From the NCBI GenBank assembly GCA_019155185.1, contig CM032804.1, positions 12,930,992-12,994,991 on the forward strand: DNA of 64,000 nucleotides. Reading direction: 5' to 3'. Below, in pieces: positions 38,020 through 50,100 of the stretch. Each line of letters starts with the position of its first letter. The first letter of the stretch is position 1. The position numbers were made by a program, and so were the translations under genes. Below the pieces are notes generated by a model. It worked only from the letters and a program-made list of their open reading frames with translations. It was not told where the DNA came from and did no database searches. This stretch comes from Beaufortia kweichowensis (lineage: Eukaryota; Chordata; Actinopteri; Cypriniformes; Gastromyzontidae).

Positions 38020-38605
38020 GTCTAAGATGTCATGAGACAATTTCATAGAGCCTGTGTATAGGTAATGTATTTAATTTATCGCCCAGTCTTTGTCTAATTA
38101 GCTTGCAGGTGTGTCTATATGAGGTAAACTTTTCTTGTTTTTTGTTAAATTCCCTAATTGTGTTATTCTCAAGATAGCAGTGCATGCTTTCAGAGTAAGA
38201 TCAGTCACTCCGAGTCAACAGTCAGGTCACAGAGAGGATGGGATTTCATTTCTTTAAAGAAATATTCAACTTCTGTTTCGTGTGCTTTCCTTAAATCATT
38301 TTTTACTTGTGCAATTGAGCAGTTTGCGTGCTGCTGCTTTAAATTTGTTGAAGATAAATTGAATGTTGATGGGGTTTAAATAAAGCTATGAAATCCAAAC
38401 ATAAAGATTGTTTATTGGCCAAAAGGCATCGTTGTTGAAACAAATGTGGTTTCACATTTGTCATTTTACCTAGTATTTATCTGAAATTGTATAAAGGAGA
38501 AAATAGTGTTGTTTTTAAATTAATTGTAGTGTTCATTGAATGTCTTGTAAATGTGTTTGGTTTCACACACTAATCGAAGTCTTTCTGACCATTTGTGTAC
38601 ATCAG

Positions 38606-38712
38606 GGGAAGTTGGACAGCTGGAAGAAAAAGACCTGAAGACCTCCATCCTGCAACACAACTCTGCTGCTTTAAACAAGGTGAACCACAGACGTAGTGGT
38701 CTATTACCATAA
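38606..38712 (+). other. luc7l3: Candidate distal alternative terminal exon of luc7l3
   Basis: The AG acceptor at 38604-38605 opens a frame compatible with the donor at 36380/36381. It would add a 36-residue tail (GEVGQLEEKDLKTSILQHNS and on) ending at TAA 38710-38712. AATAAA at 38887 follows within 180 nt, a layout expected of a terminal exon. Alternatively it is a 3'-UTR exon or chance. Confidence 0.35.
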
Positions 38713-39020
38713 AATTATAAAGATGTACAAATGTAAAATGGTTCTGTATCGCTTTTTCAACATTTCCACAGGACCTCTCGTGTTCTTTTATCATGTTTGT
38801 TTAGTTTTCTTTTGTTTGGTCTCACTGCTATAAACTCGCATAGACGCAGGTCCATCATTACTTCTGTTAGTATGCATTCATAATAAATAAAGCACATTGT
38901 GGCATGTTTGCTGTGTACAGTCCGCTCTCACTTTACACATTTAAAATATTAAAGATCGGTTTTGCTGAATATTTTGACTGGATGCCTGAAAGGTCTCTTA
39001 AATGCTTCTTATTTCCCTCT

Positions 39021-39333
39021 GTACGCTAATTCCCAAATCTTTATATTTTAGTTCAGAGAAGTGAATTCTCATTTTGTTCCCGTTTTAAAATCTGTATTTG
39101 TCTTGAATAAAAAGAAAAATTTAACCATGATGTGTAATTTCTTTTGTGACTTATTTGAAAGAAAATGTTATCTGGAAAAAGGCATGCAACTGAAAGTCAT
39201 TTTGCCATTTAACTGCATTCTTTATGATAATTTAGCTTTTTGATTCTTTTTCTAATTGCTATGACTGAATATAACAAACAGACAAAAAACAAGCCAAGAC
39301 TGAATATAAAAAAGACAAAACAAAAAACAAAGC
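39021..39333 (+). repeat. Local duplication, source copy
   Basis: This 313-bp segment starting 'GTACGCTAATTCCCAAATC' recurs at 40134-40426 in the same orientation with high identity and a few small deletions. It lacks the flanking direct repeats seen around the second copy, so it is probably the donor. Confidence 0.75.
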
Positions 39334-40133
39334 ATTTCAAAAATAATGAAAAATGCATAGAAATAATTACATGTTATGAAGTTTTTTTTTTTGATGGCTT
39401 TATATGAAAGTCATTAGAAATAGTCATGTGGCATGCAAGAACCAATTAGAGTCATATTTGAACTTGGCTCTTAGTGTTTGTTTTGGTTTTAAAAAATACA
39501 ATTTTTATGATTTTGTTTTGTTAGCAAATTTCATGTTTGGTTTGGTTTAAAAAAAATCGAAAGCCACTTCAGATGTTTGGTTTGCTTAAATGATGTTTGA
39601 TGTTTTGGCGCTTTAAAATTTTAAGTTCCATATTTTTTAATATCTCTTTTAATAAATTGCTCGTGTTCAAACGAAGTCATGTCCATCTTGAATGGCATGA
39701 GGGTGAGTTAATTGTAAGAGCGTTTTAATTTTTCCAAGAATATATTTGGGTGCACTTAAATGTTGCATTAAGTACACTGCCGCTAGATGGCGTACTGCAC
39801 ACACATTTGAACCCTGTGTACAATACAGCATTTGACAGCATGGAGATGGATTGCATATTTTATATTGTTGAGTGCTTTCACACCCAGAGCAAGGGAAATC
39901 CTCTCCCACCCTTTCCCCTTTCCTTACACTATACAACACATCTCCAATCTGACCTCATACACCATTGCAATTATAGTCTGTATCATGTTTTAAGTGTATA
40001 CTTCACTACACAAATCTGTAATATTTTCATTTTTAGTATAACAAAACAAGGATGTCTGTGTACTGGGCATTATTTATGAAGCAAAACAAACTTTCTTCCC
40101 TAGATTGTTCGTAATTTTTTTATGAATCACGCA

Positions 40134-40426
40134 GTACGCTAATTCCCAAATCTTTATATAATTTTAGTTCAGAGAAGTGAATTCTCATTTTGTTTTTAAA
40201 ATCTGTATTTGTCTTGAATAAAAAGAAAAATTTAACCATGATGTGTATTTTAAAGAAAGTGTTATCTGGAAAAAGGCACGCAACTGAAAGTCATTTTGCC
40301 ATTTAACTGCATTCTTTGTGAAAATTTAGCTTTTTGATTCTTTTTCTAATTGCTATGACTGAATATAACAAACAGACAACAAACAAGCCAAGACTGAATA
40401 TAAAAAAGACAAAACAAAAAACAAAG
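40134..40426 (+). repeat. Local duplication, inserted copy with flanking direct repeats
   Basis: A 293-bp copy of 39021-39333. It is bordered by direct repeats of its target: 40107-40135 and 40427-40458 (starting GTTCGTAATTTTTTT and ending ATGAATCACGCAGT), as if a staggered break had been filled with a templated copy. It lies about 250 bp upstream of the CRE-containing promoter of the next gene. Confidence 0.75.
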
Positions 40427-40458
40427 CGTTCGTAATTTTTTTTAATGAATCACGCAGT

Positions 40459-41181
40459 TTCAGAATTAAACTAAGAAATGTCTCATCACCAACGATCACG
40501 TTACACACGCCTCGTTTTATATGGTGATATCATCATGGTCACATCTTATTACGGCGAAGGATCAGTTCATGGATATGTACTGGATTACTCAGACGCTCCA
40601 AAGAGTCTTTTCCCCGCGAGTCCAATCACGTTAGCTAATTAATATTCATGAGGACCTCGGCCATAGTAGGGGTTACTTCCGGTCGAAGTTCAGAAAGGTA
40701 CACGCCCACGTGACGTCAGTGTTGTAGCGCTGAACTTTTCAAACGGGATTGAAACACACGCACGGGACGCTGAACGGTATCAGCAGCTCGAATGAAGACT
40801 GCGGACTTTAATCCAAAAAGTCTTTAATTTCACTGTCGTTTAATATAGGATTGTCTTTTTTTTACTCGTGAGGACATGACGAATTTATTAAACCGATCTT
40901 AACAATAAATGTATTTATTTACTTAGTTACGTTTGTTTTTATTGATTTATTTACAATTCATGAATGGCGAAGTGGATATACTTGTCTTTTTATGGACATC
41001 ACAATGAAGTTTGTTTATGATAGCAAACAGATGATAAAGTCTTACACTGGGAGGCTGGACTCGCTTCACTTGTTGCGCTGACGTGACTTGTTTTGGCTGT
41101 ATGTGGAGCGGAGACAGATATATATATATATATATATACTGAGAAAAAACTGTATATGTTTTTACAAAAACACACGCTGAA
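40459..41181 (+). promoter_or_regulatory. Promoter and 5' UTR region of the rasip1-like gene
   Basis: CpG-richer than its surroundings. At 40707-40718 a palindromic E-box CACGTG overlaps a full consensus CRE TGACGTCA, suggesting bHLH and CREB/ATF input. An (AT)n run (41118-41138) lies in the probable 5' UTR just before the start codon at 41182. The exact transcription start is not visible. Confidence 0.5.
41118..41138. repeat. (AT)n microsatellite
   Basis: About ten AT units, 44 bp before the rasip1-like start codon, so probably in the 5' UTR. Confidence 0.8.
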
Positions 41182-44100
41182 ATGTTCTCGGAGGAGCGCA
41201 GCAATCACATCTCTAAACAAGCTGTGGGCTTTCCTGTTGGGTTATTGATCCGCTCACCCAAGAGACGCCTGGCTATGCTCAGCAGAAAGAGCAGCAATGG
41301 ATCTCTACAGTGAGTTACTTATTACTTTACTTTTATTAATGTAAAATGTAACATGTATGACAAAAATATTCACCAGTTCACAAGTATTCAGAGTATTTTG
41401 GGTATGGAGCAATATGGACACTTTCTGGTTATTAATGTTCACCTACAGTGCAACTCGACAAAGACGTAGCTTTAAAAGCATATCGAAAAATATGAAAAAA
41501 AATACAACCATGATAGCTTAGATAAATGTTTAAATCATATTTTTTTATAGTCAGGTAAAGTGCTGTTTTGAGAATTGTCACATCCATAACAGTCCATAGT
41601 CCTCATAAATGGTCACATGAAAATTAACTTAACTATTTTATGTTCTTTGAAGAGTCATCATGTGTTGGGTATTATTGCTTCTGGCTTGTGTATTTTAATT
41701 CACAGAAATCCTACAGTATGTTGCCTCTCAGAAGCGTTACATCTATAATGCATGTTTATTTCCATTTTATTTGATAATTAAATAGATAACCCAAGCCTAT
41801 CAACAGGGCTTTAGTAATATATAAACAGATGGTTTAATAATTTAATAATAAATAGATTCTGTAAGAATTTATATTTTAAGTTTTGACTGAAAATGCCACG
41901 TCCATAACCCGAAAGATTTTTTACTTTATGTTGGGACTTAATTCTATATTTGTCTGTATGTAGTATTTAGTAATGACAAGTAGGATATTTTTTGTGTTTC
42001 TGTGTCTCAGAAAGCATTGCATGTAATGAACTAAACCTGAGGTGACTTTACTAAAGATCATTTATCCATCTTTAAAAGTGCTGAGGGATTCAGTAATCAA
42101 AGTCAGAAGTTCTTGTTTTGTCATCCTGGGGTCATATACGATCTGTCATTTATTGTTACTAACTGTTTGTGCATATTGTCATAACTACATATAATTAGAC
42201 AGCTGTCTCAAATCTTCCCTCTTATCATAACTTCCGTCTCTTAGATCCAACACATCTGATAGCACAGCTCAGTCTGTGGAGAGCACCGGAATCAGACAGC
42301 CGGCCAAGAGTAAAGTACGCCGACACAACAACAGACTGCCCACCGTGTTTAACCGAAGTCCCATTCTGCGAGATGATCGGCAAGGTCAGGCCAGCAAAAC
42401 GCTAGACAGGGACATGCAGGCAGCGGACGACCCTGCAGAGCTGTCCGTTCAGAAGTCTCTTCCAGGGATCCTTAAGATATTTGGCAGTGACATTTGTCAA
42501 GGGACCAACTACAAGAGTGTGCTGGCCACCAGCCACTCCAGTGCCAAAGGGCTGGTGAAAGAAGCTTTGGAGAGGTGAGGAACGTGTCCTCGGTTTCCTG
42601 ATTCAGATTAAAGGGTCATAAGGCCTGAAACAAAAAATAAACAGAGTAATCTGTTGTGTTATTGGTCCCTTTCCATGTAGATGCTATCAGATAAAAGTCA
42701 AACTTATTCTCCTGTCTCACAGGTACTGCTTGGAAAAAGAAGACCCCGGTTCATATGTGCTTTGCGATGTGATTGGTCGAACTGGATTGGACAACGAGTG
42801 GAAGACTGAGTGCTTTCGGGTTGTCGGGGACCACGAGAAGCCACTCATGTTGCAGTCGCTATGGAAACCCAAGGATGGATTCTCCAGACGTTTTGAGATC
42901 CAGAAAAGATCAAATGTGGAGGCTCAAAGTGCCAAAGATAAAGATAGCATCACTGCAGGTATTGAAAGTTCGGCTAAATGAACTTGAGTAGGGTGTCGAG
43001 ATGTTTTGATAAGCTGTTCTGATCTAAAAAAAATTAAAATGTTAAAGAAGTCTGAGAAGTACCTTAAAAGAGCTTGTCAGCAAGAATCCTAGTGAAATTG
43101 CTCTAGAAGTATGTTTTATTGGGAGAGTCCTATCAGCGCTCACTCCTATCAGGGCTTTCCCACCATCCTTTAGCCTCGAACACAGAAACGACCGCTTGTT
43201 TTTCTTTCTGAACGTGTTTCCTGCGCTCTGAGGTTGTTGGCTTTGGCGTCGGCCTGTGCCGTTCTGCAGAGTTCCCTTGTGAATCAGTGACTGGGGAAGC
43301 TCAGCTTCATCGCTGTGTGTTCTGGCAGAACAATGTGGATGAAACGCCCATTTCCACAGTTGATAACGCCCAGAGTGTTGATGGGTCTGAAAGCCTGACC
43401 TCTGAGAGCTTTTCACAGCACTTTACAGCTTTGCCAATGAATCGTGTGGTGTTTATGTGAATATGAGTAATCTTATTTGTGGCAAGTTTTACACATCTAT
43501 TGAAAAAGTATGACATCATCGGTCACAAAAAATCAACATCCTATCAACTGCCAAGCAACAACTCTGAATACCCTATCAACTACCATTAGCAAAAATGAAA
43601 AAATTACTTTCTTTCCATCAACTTCTCTTACCTTTTCCCATTTTAATCCCAGGTCTCAATGCCCAAGTCCGAAAGCTGCAGAACAACCGATCGAGGGTCA
43701 CCTCCCTGTTTATTAATGGAACGGATGATGGGGTGGATGCTGTAGGTGTCTGGAGGAGCTTGAGTGACATGGACGTCTCCGCTTTAGGAAAGGAAGCCAG
43801 TGTGACCTGTAATGCACCTCTGCAGGAGGATCCAGAGGCAGAAGCTGATAAAGATGCTCACCGCCTCCACGCAGAGAAAGAAGAGACGGAAAGTAGTGAT
43901 GACAACACCACGCAGTACTCCATCCACCTGCCCTTTGATTTCCCATACTTCCTTCTGCTGCAAGGATGCAACCACAGACAGGTAGGACCATGGCTTTCTG
44001 CTGCTAGTTGCTTTAGTGATTTTCTCTTTTGTTGTGTGGATCACAATTCTACATATTGCTTCTTTAAGCATTGGTATAAAACTCTAGATTTAAATTTTTT

Positions 44101-47100
44101 TAACAGAAATATTAAAAGATTATTGAAAGACTTCAAATATTTCAGACGTATGGATCCTTGCACATGACATGAGCAAAAAATATATATTGTTGGCACAAAT
44201 TAACATTTAAATATTTGTCAAATTTAACCAAATAGTATGATCAAATTCACTCAAGTAAATGTTTAACCACATCACTTCAGTGAATGTTTTAACCACACAG
44301 TTGTAACTGATGTAACACAAGGTGATCAAACGTCCCTTATGGCAGTTTTATACAACTTAACTAACCCTTGCGTAAGCCACTTGCTAACTTACACTACGTT
44401 GTTGACAGTTGCTCTAAATAAGGTCTTAATTTAAACAAGGATTAATCTGTTGATGAGTATCCTGGCTGCTGGCCACACATTGTAGAGAGTGTGTAAGCAC
44501 GCTGAAGTCTCTGCAGGATTAGCTCCGGTCAGAACGACAGGATTTAGACAGACAGGCAGTCATGTGGGATACAGGTGATGCATAAGTCTCTAGACTAAGC
44601 CCATGAGTAAGGGAGTAAGCCCATCATGGGTTTGCATCTCATGCAGGACGAGACAGAAACCCATGAAACTAAATATTCTCAAATGTTTTCTCATTCTCAG
44701 TGCATTGATTTTATTCAGTAAATACACTGTCTAAAAGTAACTGGATTACTAATAAGCAGCTATTTCTAGTATCTAACTGTATCTGTATCTAATCTGACCA
44801 CATACACTACAGAAATAAAACTTTTTAAATCTTTAGATTTTTACAATCTCTCTAAATTTACTTTAATTAAGCCAATTACGTATGGTGTTATTGAAACATT
44901 TGAAAGATATACTGCCTTAACAATAAAAACCAACAGCATTTAAAAAAGCTAGTAAAAGCAAAAGCAATACGCCATAATAAAAATGTGGTTAAAGTAGACA
45001 GTATTTTAACAAGGCTTGAACACATGTGTAACACATGTGTCTGTCTTTAGTTAAAGAGAAATACTTAACAAAATATCTGAAAAGATAAACTTGGATTAAG
45101 TGTTACTTGTAACAAGCTGTAAACATTACACTTTTCAAGACAAGGAAAAGTGAATTTTATATTAATTTCAATTTATATATAAAAGCAATAATTTCTACAA
45201 CTTTAAACTTAGAATTTAGATTCTAAATTCAATATGGTTTTATATAGAGTTAAAAGTAATAAACCATGTAATGCAAGTACAACATGAGTAACTGTAATTG
45301 AATTACTTAAAAACTAAGTGTAATCCCTTACTTTACTTTTTACATAAAAAGATAAAATAAAGTTTGTTTTGTTTCAACAAGCACTGGACAAGATAGTGTT
45401 ATTAGACAAATCAGTAGTTGATATAGAACATAAACCATGGGGCACAGTAGTTTTGCCAGCATTAGTCAACAACACGTGTTAAAAGTCACTCTGGTAACGC
45501 TAAGCATTTTCAGAGTCGGGAAATCTGCTACCCTGCTATGCCTCATCGCCAGTGTTGCTGAGTGTGCATTGTTAAGTGTGTGTGCATGTGTGTGTTTTTG
45601 TGTTTACACACTTCTTTAGAAAGCCTATAGCAGAGTCACACAAGTAATAAATCCCCAAAGGTAAAGTCAACATGGACTGTTATTCTTAGTCTATTTTCCT
45701 CCTGTAATCTGATGCATGTCAAAGTGAAACAGCTTATGCATTGAGAACATGTAAAATTACAGATGCAGATCAAGTTATTATTTTTTTTATTTTACACATC
45801 AAACATTTCATATCTCCTTATAATAAGTGTGAACCAAAATGTTCATTTGGAAAGTGAGATTTCAATTTTGACTTCATGACAACTCTCTTTCTTAAGATTT
45901 CATACAACTCTACATGTGATTCTTGCATCACGTGAAAACAGATTGAACCGGTTTGCAGTTTTAGATGTAATTATATGAGTATTGTCTTCATGCATGAATG
46001 CTGTACTATAATCAGGGTTTTTAATTCCAGGGACATGAGGACATATTCAACACTTACATACTTTACTGAAGCTCATAATCACTATTGTAGCCTAAACCTG
46101 TGGTGAGCCACAATCATCAATCATTTTTAGCTGCAAAGATTAAATGAAACAGTTTGGTCCTTTACATTTTTGAAAGCTTACATTGTACAAGTTTTTATAA
46201 TCTAAAGTTTTTAAACTTTACTTGTTTCTCATATTAGACAACACATTTAAAGCTGAAATCTGTAACTTTTGCCTCTGTATCGCAATCTCTGTTTGAAACA
46301 TAAAAATTGCAGGTTACTTTACTGTTTGTGGCCAGAAGTCAAATTCCCATTCATCATACACTTTATGATCATACAGCTTTAATAAACAAACATGTATAAG
46401 GTGGTAGATGTTTAAAACCTGCCAGAAAGCTCTGCAGATTTGTGAGAATTGCAACGTCCATCATTCTCAGTGTTCTCTGTCTTTATGTCAGGCAAAAGTG
46501 GTTAAATGAAAGCGATTTTACAGCCTTAAGATCAGGAGATTATCTCGTGTTAAGAGATTTAGAGGAGTTCTCTGTCACTCACTTGTAGCACTGAAAGCTG
46601 CTGCTAGATCAGAAGAATGTGCTTCACTCATTTAACATCAGTCGTTTAACAGCGCCATCTGTTTTAACACTAAAACATAAGTGCTCTTACATGTCCTCTT
46701 AATAGTAAAGAGACAGCTGGGCAACTCCATGCAAATGTCAACCATTCCATAAAAAAAATTAATTATGTTTTACAATCAGAACAATATTTATCTCAGATAG
46801 GGTTTGTCTATTATCTTAAACAGTTAAATGTAAATATGTTAATCTTGTTGTTAATCCCATTGCAGGACTTTCTTATCTATCTGATGGGCAGGAACCGTTG
46901 TGTCTTCGGCTCCTCCAGTCAATCCACCGCCGGTGAAGATGAGGAGACCCTGAAGGTGGACGTCTTACTTTTTTCCGCTGATATCCTGCCTCAGCACTGC
47001 TGCGTCCAGCGCCTGGACCCCGCCGTTGACCAAACCAAGACCTTAACCACGCTCAGACCCCTCTGCGGTGCTTTTGTTACACACAACGGTGTCCCACTCA

Positions 47101-50100
47101 AAGGCGAGGTGGAGTTGTGTCCAGGAGACTTGGTGGGCCTCGGTCAGCACTATCTGTTTATGTTCAAGGACCCAACAGCATCAGGCGTCTTTCAGACCCC
47201 GTCCTGGATGGCCACGCTGTGTCCCCCCGCCACTGTGTCTCCTTGTAAACTGTGCGGGACTTCTGTAAAGAGGACGAGGCCTCGGAAAGCGGCCGCTCGC
47301 TGGAGGGATCTGGATGGCAGGGTGGTGTCATTGTCATATCAGCTCCAGCAGGAAGATCAGGTGTTGGAGAAGATTCTCAGAATGGTGGATCCTGAAGAAG
47401 AACCCAAACTCACTCCAGCGTTTCTGCTGTGCCTTTGCATTCAGCACTCCGCCACTAACTTTGAGTTGATTCACCTCCGGAAATTACTGCTTCATATTGC
47501 CAGTCAGATCCAGATCACCATGTGGGTCAGTTGAATTCTTTAGACTACAGCTAACAAATGTCCTGAACAAAACAGTACTATTGTAGACCGTTTATATTTG
47601 CCAACAAACCTGATTACAAGTATTTTGCATTAACCCTTTAAAAGATCTTTAAGCTTATTAGAAATGTATAACAAATGTGTTAAATATGGTAATCATTCAG
47701 TTCCTTTATATTACATTTTTTTAAAACACTGTCAAACTAATATTCAGATGGCTATTAGCATGGATGTAGCATGTTTATCTCTCTGTTGGCACTTTCACAT
47801 CGTAGCATGTTTCATTTAATTCAAGGGGTCATTCATACATTGTTGCATCCAAAAATAAATTGAAGAGAAGGCGCATTTATAATCGCCTTGAATAATACAG
47901 TTGACTTACTTTGGTCACAGAAGTTCTTCTATAATACAGTATTTTCAAGTTGCAGACACGTGTTTGTGTAAATGAGCCTTTAAAACGCCAAGTGGATTCT
48001 TTGTCAATAGAGATGAAAGGATGTGGCACATTCTTCTGATATAGATTTTCTTCTTTTCTTCCACAGGAAAGAACAAAAGAACTTGCCACGCTGGAGCCAG
48101 ACACGTAAGAGAGTTTTATTTCTTCCTGCAGACATTTCTTTTTCACACACCTTTGAAATAAAAGAGCAGAGAAGATATAGAACAACAGTAACTAGCTCAT
48201 TATCACCCACGGTGCCGGGTATGTCCGGTTTACACTCCAGTGATTATTGTGTCACCCAATCACGACCACTTGAACACCTTCATTATCTGCTGAAGTTAGC
48301 AGTAATAAATGTGGGTGTAGATCTCGGTGGTAAACTCAGGCTCTGAATGTCATGTGTTTGAATGATGAAGGGTGTCTTTAGCAAGCTGAGAGTCTGCCCA
48401 GGACACATCCTGATTTTTAATCATTTCCTGTTGTTAGATTGAAGCTGTTGATATTCCTTTCATTCTGGCTTTTTACTGTTAAAAGCTGGTGAAACTGGAC
48501 TAAATTAAAAGATCATATAGAATGTATTTATTACCAATGCCTGTTATGGATGTGACAATTCTGAAAACAGAACTTTACTTGTCTATGAAAAATCATGTTT
48601 TAAATTTAAAAAGTTGCTTTTAAAACTGAGAGTGACCTCACATGAGTATTTAAACCACCAAATATTGACATCTGAGCTATCAGTATGATAACATGGGTGA
48701 CATTTGCATAAAATTGCCCATAGACTTTGATCAACAAGCAGGTAGATGGTTGGGTCATATGTTGGATGGATAGACGAGTATGTTGGTTAGTTGGATTGAT
48801 ATTTTTGGTAAAGCAACTCTTTTTGTTTTTCATGTTGCAGTGTCATCAGTGACATGTCATCAGAGTTAAAGATGAAGGATCTGATCTCAGGTCTGCAGCC
48901 GCTGGTGTTGTGGATGTCCAACTCAATTGAGCTTCTTCACTTTATCCAGCACGAGGTTCCTCTGCTCTTAACATGGAGACAGCAGGAGAGACCGGGACAG
49001 GACACAGGTACACAGTATATTCACACCTGAACAGTAAATATTTTAACAGTTAAGCTCTAATACTATAAGCTATAAAAGAATTAATTTGTTCATTATTACT
49101 GATAATAAATGTAATTTATAATCAGCTTTTATGTATTTATCATAGTGCTGTTGTCATGTTGTTAGTGACTCATTTAATTGTGCCTGAAATATTTATTGTT
49201 TGTTGTGCATAATTGCTTATTATTTAGGTATTATTACTATTGTTTTCAGAGATATGGACTGCTGGTGGATTAATAGGTCAATGTTTTGATGTCTGTTGTA
49301 AATGTGCAGTTGTAAAAGTGTCATGTCTTCATCTGTTCAGAACTGTTGGATTCTCAGCTGCAGTCCACACGTACCGCCAGTGAGGAGGCCATGACTGTTC
49401 TAGAGGAAGTCATCATGTTTACCTTCCAGCAGTGTGTCTACTATCTCACCAAAGTAAGTGTAAAGTATTTAATGTAGTAACTGTGTGGATTGTACAAGAT
49501 ATTGAATATTCTTGAATATATTAACATTGTTTGTTGTTTTTTTGATGATACAACATTTGTCAAACATACTTTATTTGGTTAGCTGTCATAAATCACTTAC
49601 AGGAGCTCAGCACGTCATCTTTTTAGTACTGGTTATGAAATGTGACATCACACTGTCATATAAGATGTATATTTATTCCTCAGAAATACACTGCTGGTGA
49701 CAGTGGGTGCATCTCACGAAATCTGTCAGGAACATGTCCAGGTCATGTCCAGGACCCTGAAAGATTTTCTTCATCTAGTTTTAAGGCTTAATAGGCTACA
49801 GTAGCAATTTGGTTGAAAGTATTGTTTCCCTGAATAAAAAATATTTGCCAGCAGTTTCCTGATAGCCTTAAAGGATGTAAAATATGTGAAACAGGACATA
49901 ACCGTGTAAACACCATTCTGTGGGACACAGTACAGTCATAACAAGGTGGGGGTGGTTAGAGATTACCCACTGCTATTGGTGGGAGAAGATAACGTGTCTT
50001 CTTCTGAAGAATCAAAACAAAAACATTAGCAGTATATTTTCTCAAGGTTTGAAGCAACAGCCGATCTGTGGAACACTGTGTTAATGACAAGATTTATTGT

